Shown: piece after piece, positions 60,501 to 64,000 of the stretch
Numbering within the stretch: the first letter of the stretch is position 1
How the letters are laid out: each line of letters starts with the position of its first letter
DNA from: a virus
Strand: one strand, 5' to 3'
Length of the DNA: 64,000 nucleotides
Virus record (IMG/VR): IMGVR_UViG_3300023109_000011
Span: 1 to 64,000 of that record
The notes under the pieces: model-generated
Seen by the model: only the letters and a program-made list of their open reading frames with translations
What the model was told of the DNA's origin: nothing
Database searches by the model: none
Position numbers and translations under genes: made by a program

Positions 60501-63035
60501 ACTCCAATTCCACTTGAAGGTCATTCCACCATATTCACCTTGGTCGCCCTGGAAGCCGCGCCAACCCTGTAATCCTTGAGCACCTTGGGTACCTTGCGGT
60601 CCTTGCATACCTTGGATTGCTTCACCTTGTACGCCTTGGATACCTTGTGTACCCTGCATACCCTGAACACCTTGTGGTCCTTGCATGCCCTGGATTGCTT
60701 CACCCTGAACACCTTGGAGACCTTGCATTCCCTGAGGACCCTGTGGTCCTTGCATACCTTGAATAGCTTCGCCTTGAACACCCTGTAAGCCTTGGAGACC
60801 TTGAGTACCCTGCGGTCCTTGAGGTCCTTGGATACCTTGGATTGCTTCACCTTGTACACCCTGAAGGCCCTGTAAGCCTTGGAGACCTTGCAATCCTTGA
60901 GTACCCTGCGTTCCTTGAACACCTTGAGCACCTTGTAAACCTTGGAGACCTTGCATTCCCTGAATACCTTGATCACCAGTTCTGACAAACGAGATTCGGA
61001 AATCAGTACCATTAGGATAGGTTTGAGCAGCTGACATTGTATCAACGTCAATGAGATACCAACCTGAACCAGCGTTACCATTCAGAGCGCCACCAGTAAC
61101 TTCGAACAGGGCATAATTGTAAACGTTTGAAGCGTCTGCTAACTTTAAGTAACCCTTATTGCCTGGGTTAGTTGATGCAAAGAAGTCTGCAAGCATTGCA
61201 GCAATTTGTACACTATCAGCATCTTCAACATCAAAGTAAAGTTGAGTAGAGTTACCGAAGACAGAATTGTTACCTTTTACAAAACCAATGCCGGGATCTG
61301 ATGCTGTCGTGTCGGTAGCGTCATATGTAAATCTAAATGTAACTCCACCGTAAGCACCGGTAAAGCCTTGGGTACCTTGAGCACCCTGTAATCCTTGTGT
61401 TCCCTGAGTACCTTGAGAACCAGTTACACCTTGAGGTCCTTGTACACCCTGTAATCCTTGAACACCTTGTAGTCCCTGTGGACCTTGTACACCTTGAACG
61501 CCTTGAGGACCAAGATCACCTTGTAAACCCTGAACACCTTGTGGTCCACGGAAACCTTGGATACCTTGGTCACCTGCAATACTAAATGCAACAACCAAAG
61601 GTTGAGAAATAAACGTGCCTGAACCAGGAGAAGATTCTGCAACAAAATGTTCTTTAGCAGCAGAACCAGAAACGTATGTGACATCGAGTTCCCAATATGA
61701 TCCATCATCAACCATTGTTTGAACGGTAAAGATAACGTATCTTGAAGGTTCATCGCGTCTTGTAATTTTTACGAATGCTTTATTTGCGGATGTAGACTGA
61801 GATACAGCAGTGAGCAAAGGCTCAATGTCATTGTTATAGGTATCATTTTCGCTGATATAAAGTTTAGTTACAGCACTAAAGTCGTCAGTTGGATTTGATT
61901 GACCGTTAACTTGGAAGAATCCGCCGGGAGGAGCAGGAAACTCTCCACTCGTGTTCATCATTCCAAAGTCTATAACACCACCTGAGTCTGTACCGTTATA
62001 TCCTTGTAAACCTAACTTACCTTGGATACCGGTGAAACCTTGCGTACCTTGAACACCTTGTGTTCCCTGAGTACCTTGAATACCCAAGTCACCTTGAATA
62101 CCTTGTGTACCCTGAACACCTTGCGGTCCACGTCTACCTTGAACACCCTGTGTTCCTTGGAAGCCACGGAAACCTTGAAGACCTTGAGTACCCTGTGCGC
62201 CTTGGAAACCACGAACACCACGATAACCCTGAACACCAGTATTACCGGTTGGTCCTTGAGTACCTTGTGGTCCTAGATCGCCTTGTAAACCTTGAATCCC
62301 TCTGAATGAACCAATGTTTATCCAAGCGGCTCCGTCATAAATCCAGAGCTCATCATCGGCTTCATCAATAACACCGTCACCGGTATTGGGAGTTGCAAAT
62401 GCTGCGTTTAATGTTGCTTGAGGATCACCGCCTGAGTCAACATCTGGTACTGATCCGACAATAGTAAAGCCAGGACCATACTCACCTTGAGTACCTTGAA
62501 CACCTTGTATGCCCGGTATACCTTGACCAACCGAAACAACTGGATCTGATCCAAATACCATGATACTAAATGCACTTGCACCAGATGGAGCGGTTGCAGC
62601 ACCATTGTCATCATAGAACGAAGCTTCAAATCCGTTGACTGTTTTACTTTGAATCGAAACTAACCGGCTATCGTCATTCAATTCACCGTCAGTAATAACA
62701 GTATAATCTGTGTCAGGCTGAGCGGTATCGAAGGTAAAGTCTGCGGTCCCAGCAGCTCCATCCCAGTTGGACATTGAGATTCCAGTACCTGAGATATCTG
62801 CTGTTTGGCCTACTCGAATAAATGCGAATGGAAGGATAGCATTAACTGCTCCTCCTGTCCCTGCGCCTGCTAGTTCTACCCAAGCAGTTCCATCGGAAAA
62901 ATATACCTTATCGTTATCGGCATAAACGAGAGCGCCCTCGTGGACGACAGGATCTAATGTAATCGGAAACGCTTGCGGCGTTCCGAAGCCTATTAGCTTA
63001 CTTCTTCCTGTTAGTGTGCCGAATCTATTGGCCAT
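57546..63035 (-). CDS. collagen-like tail fibre with S74 C-terminal chaperone
   Basis: A 1829-residue fibre. The N-terminal 190 residues form a structured domain. Then come long collagen-like Gly-X-Y tracts rich in GVQGXQG and GLQGLQG units, interrupted by four related globular domains of about 120 residues (such as GGVTFRFTYDATDTTASDPG) and a shorter one. A trimeric triple helix is expected, as in other phage collagen-like fibres. The last 93 residues are an S74-type chaperone (STSDARVKENVETIENALDK, candidate catalytic Ser1739) with a C-terminal coiled coil. It is probably a long flexible fibre or neck whisker. Confidence 0.9.
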   Translation of the reverse strand: MANRFGTLTGRSKLIGFGTPQAFPITLDPVVHEGALVYADNDKVYFSDGTAWVELAGAGTGGAVNAILPFAFIRVGQTADISGTGISMSNWDGAAGTADFTFDTAQPDTDYTVITDGELNDDSRLVSIQSKTVNGFEASFYDDNGAATAPSGASAFSIMVFGSDPVVSVGQGIPGIQGVQGTQGEYGPGFTIVGSVPDVDSGGDPQATLNAAFATPNTGDGVIDEADDELWIYDGAAWINIGSFRGIQGLQGDLGPQGTQGPTGNTGVQGYRGVRGFQGAQGTQGLQGFRGFQGTQGVQGRRGPQGVQGTQGIQGDLGIQGTQGTQGVQGTQGFTGIQGKLGLQGYNGTDSGGVIDFGMMNTSGEFPAPPGGFFQVNGQSNPTDDFSAVTKLYISENDTYNNDIEPLLTAVSQSTSANKAFVKITRRDEPSRYVIFTVQTMVDDGSYWELDVTYVSGSAAKEHFVAESSPGSGTFISQPLVVAFSIAGDQGIQGFRGPQGVQGLQGDLGPQGVQGVQGPQGLQGVQGLQGVQGPQGVTGSQGTQGTQGLQGAQGTQGFTGAYGGVTFRFTYDATDTTASDPGIGFVKGNNSVFGNSTQLYFDVEDADSVQIAAMLADFFASTNPGNKGYLKLADASNVYNYALFEVTGGALNGNAGSGWYLIDVDTMSAAQTYPNGTDFRISFVRTGDQGIQGMQGLQGLQGAQGVQGTQGTQGLQGLQGLQGLQGVQGEAIQGIQGPQGPQGTQGLQGLQGVQGEAIQGMQGPQGPQGMQGLQGVQGEAIQGMQGPQGVQGMQGTQGIQGVQGEAIQGMQGPQGTQGAQGLQGWRGFQGDQGEYGGMTFKWNWSSNTLGGTDPGTNNWKLNNANTTLADLLTLDDVPFDQYDTEIDDFLDFIDNQPGTVKGYLKIQAGAGPGGTGPGGHHWLVYEVTNWSWDSGSKNYGYFDVNYVDGNATSWTAVAASHSAETLISFIPRGPAGVQGAQGPQGAQGIQGFTGAGVQGVQGVQGDLGIQGADGSFGGVTFDYTFDNTTNNADPGFGKLKVNDTTDADITAMFIDDRDDNFVNIEPFLLTIDDSTSPVKGHFKITKKSAPQDFKIFTISGTVNQGGYFIVNCDFVSGNGSFANGEDVTITFARTGDIGATGSAGPQGATGGTGIQGAQGLQGAGGGIGSQGIQGVQGTQGVQGGDGPEGAGAQGVQGPQGPQGTDGIQGGTGGIGAQGPLGIQGYRGFQGFNGSGGIGAQGPAGPQGPQGTTGEDGIQGPAGDEGQPGGPGTDGAQGIQGPQGAQGPSAIGTQGPAGDEGAQGIQGPQGISGLTGNGVQGLQGTQGVQGIQGAFGQGQEGPQGASGTQGVQGPQGEQGDASTGIQGYRGFQGTQGTRGAGDPGPQGTQGVQGEIGIQGAIGNGVEGAQGPRGIQGFQGVQGAENGGPQGIQGVQGERGFQGPQGEAGGTGGVGVQGYRGFQGADGGQGPSGFGLQGAIGAQGVQGEQGFQGPIGGSEQGLQGEQGFQGFIGAQGGSGPSGGGGAQGYRGVQGFQGPFGIGPQGIQGGAGGDGIPGPEGPQGFAGATGPQGIQGLTGTTGSVDVQNLYTSALQGTAMFVNLVQGGSGGRPIYGTTGPNPRPLPGGGNSNLFYTGIDDELSVENVTVEGGITLGGVTETAWPAGYDGGGNNVQAGGDLTFNDNIKLNFGTGKDIEFYNNGTAMYIDADASYDIFIREGTTQRFKFDTGTGELTAADFNSTSDARVKENVETIENALDKVLSLRGVEFNFKEMTGKKIGLIAQEVEEIVPQVVGEDDSEDKIKNVSYSNLVALLIEAVKEQQKQIDELKSNK
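58313..62300 (-). repeat. collagen-like Gly-X-Y coding repeats
   Basis: Several tracts of Gly-Xaa-Gln/Pro triplets, most often QG-containing, encoded by degenerate repeats of GGxxxxCAA type. They are separated by four globular domains at about 59635-59995, 60120-60540, 60975-61360 and 61575-61985. Confidence 0.9.
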
Positions 63036-63078
63036 TTAGTATTTCTCCGTGATCCTTTATTATACTATATATGTTGTT

Positions 63079-63498
63079 TTAAACAACGTCATCTTCTTCT
63101 GATTGTCCAAGTGTGAACGATAGGGTACTGTGAATCGCAAAGCTTACGGAAGCTGATGCTTGTAGTATGTCTCCAGTTTTTAGAAATTGACCGTTCAATG
63201 GCAAAGGAACTGTGTCATAAGCCGGAACAGGTAAATTTTTAACAATGTGGAAAAACTGGTTTTCTACGTTTCTATATATTTCAACATCAACAGTAACCGT
63301 GTTTGCAGTTGTGTTACACAGGAGCAATGGAGAAATAACTTCGCCAACACCCGGCTCAACAGTAGTACTACCACCAAAGACTAATTCAGGTACCTCATAG
63401 TTAGGTACATTCATTAATTCCTTCGCTGTAGTTTCAAGTATTAAACTACTGTATACCGGTTTCGCGTCTGGCGCCTGACTGGTAGTAATTGTTGCCAT
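63079..63498 (-). CDS. small virion structural protein
   Basis: A 139-residue, beta-rich protein that starts MATITTSQAPDAKPVYSSLI, a Thr/Ala/Pro-rich entry, followed by alternating strands such as NTVTVDVEIYRNVENQFFHI and ALHSTLSF-like text (here FAIHSTLSFTLG). It ends in an acidic tail, EEDDVV. I associate small proteins of this type with fibre or baseplate loci of marine T4-like phages. It lies between the collagen-like fibre and the partial gene at the right edge, in the same direction with short gaps. Confidence 0.7.
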   Translation of the reverse strand: MATITTSQAPDAKPVYSSLILETTAKELMNVPNYEVPELVFGGSTTVEPGVGEVISPLLLCNTTANTVTVDVEIYRNVENQFFHIVKNLPVPAYDTVPLPLNGQFLKTGDILQASASVSFAIHSTLSFTLGQSEEDDVV

Positions 63499-63513
63499 TT
63501 TTTTCTATCCTAT

Positions 63514-64000
63514 TTAAAGTGACGCTCTACTATTAGAAGCTCTTCTTGCAAGTTTTCTTACAGATGATGTAAATGGTCGTCCTTCAATTCGTCCTGTTCG
63601 ACCATTAATACGTAATCCTCTTGCGAAGTACTGGTTGTTCAATTCATCCGCACCTGACCATCTGATACGTCCACCATCTTCATTCAATACCGAAGCGATA
63701 GCAGAGATTGGCTGACCTAAGTTTCTAAAGTTCAGTGGCAATGCGTTTCTGTTAACACCTGCCGATGCACCGTTGAACTGGTGAGCAATGGATTCAACCA
63801 ACGATCCGAAGATCAATGTTTCTGGTCTTACCACGTTATCAATCAAACAATCATTAAACAATCCGGCAATCATTGCTGAGTGAGCCGCGTCAGGTGAAAG
63901 GTTACTAATCATGTAATCTCTCATTCGTTCCCATGCACCTACGAAGGAATCTAGAAGTTCAGTGTTATTAGGACCATCGTATCTCCAATCGTTGATTGTA
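63514..64000 (-). CDS. virion-type protein, 5' end outside the window
   Basis: The frame continues to the right edge without a start that must be used, so the gene is longer than the 161 residues seen. Upstream of the internal Met at 63924 it reads DWRYDGPNNTELLDSFVGAW, which is protein-like. The C-terminal part has SNLSPDAAHSAMIAGLFNDC, FRNLGQPISAIASVLNEDGG and RINGRTGRIEGRPFTSSVRK. No family is recognised with certainty. The position beside fibre and structural genes suggests a baseplate or fibre component. The C-terminal Arg-rich tail may bind DNA or a partner. Confidence 0.6.
   Translation of the reverse strand, partial: TINDWRYDGPNNTELLDSFVGAWERMRDYMISNLSPDAAHSAMIAGLFNDCLIDNVVRPETLIFGSLVESIAHQFNGASAGVNRNALPLNFRNLGQPISAIASVLNEDGGRIRWSGADELNNQYFARGLRINGRTGRIEGRPFTSSVRKLARRASNSRASL

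Noticed and set aside
58313-62300. Dense short repeats resembling a CRISPR-like array
   Set aside because: The repeats are in-frame Gly-X-Y codons of a single long reading frame, without constant spacer length or conserved palindromic repeats.
1-64000. tRNA genes, integrase or transposase
   Set aside because: No cloverleaf-like segment, recombinase motif or inverted-repeat-flanked element was recognised by eye in gaps or frames; a covariance-model scan would be needed to exclude tRNAs fully.

Overview
The window looks like part of a large marine tailed phage of the T4 superfamily (myovirus) that infects a Gram-negative bacterium. The main evidence is an almost complete T4-type head and tail gene series in canonical order (13, 14, 15, 16, 17, 18, 19, 20, a head protein, 21, 22, 23), T4-late-like TATAAATA boxes in front of several of these genes, and fibre families typical of marine T4-like phages (collagen-like fibres, YYxDP-repeat fibres, S74 chaperones). 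A phage-encoded outer-membrane barrel points to a Gram-negative host. The host genus cannot be read from the sequence. No tRNA, rRNA, integrase, transposase or CRISPR array was recognised.

Layout. Positions 1-2619 carry small, tightly packed rightward genes of unknown function, behind a strong sigma70-type promoter. All other genes run leftward, so in transcription order the window reads from 64000 down to 2616. 64000-36632 holds virion and fibre genes: a collagen-like fibre with an S74 chaperone, a possible PD-(D/E)XK-like protein, two repeat fibres and a 3984-residue giant fibre with a second S74 chaperone. 36628-28464 is an enzyme island: sulfotransferase, a Cys/Trp-rich protein, a CxxC thioredoxin-like protein, a phage protein of unknown function, a flavin-dependent halogenase, a zinc-ribbon protein, two small paralogues, a GH130-like beta-propeller, a TPR-methyltransferase and a nucleotidyltransferase-cupin fusion. 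28418-19041 is an adhesin-like cassette: five paralogous proteins, one with a C-terminal Hint (hedgehog/intein) domain, and two proteins with Calx-beta-like repeats. 19025-4440 is the neck, terminase, tail and head module, ending in an intrinsic terminator after the capsid gene. 4142-2616 is a porin-PiT transporter pair that ends in a terminator lying inside the convergent gene.

How the genes fit together. Gp17 and gp16 package DNA through portal gp20 into a prohead built from gp23 on a gp22 core, which protease gp21 cleaves. LxE-A cleavage-like sites are visible in gp23, gp22 and the 504-residue protein between genes 20 and 21. Gp13, 14, 15, 18 and 19 build the neck and contractile tail. The very large fibre repertoire, with its many recombining repeats, suggests strong selection for receptor binding. 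The enzyme island could modify glycans, small molecules or virion proteins. The porin and PiT-like transporter would probably increase uptake of an anion such as phosphate during infection.

Most notable are the halogenase island, the Hint-tailed virion-type protein in an array of paralogues, the porin/PiT pair, and the giant fibre.
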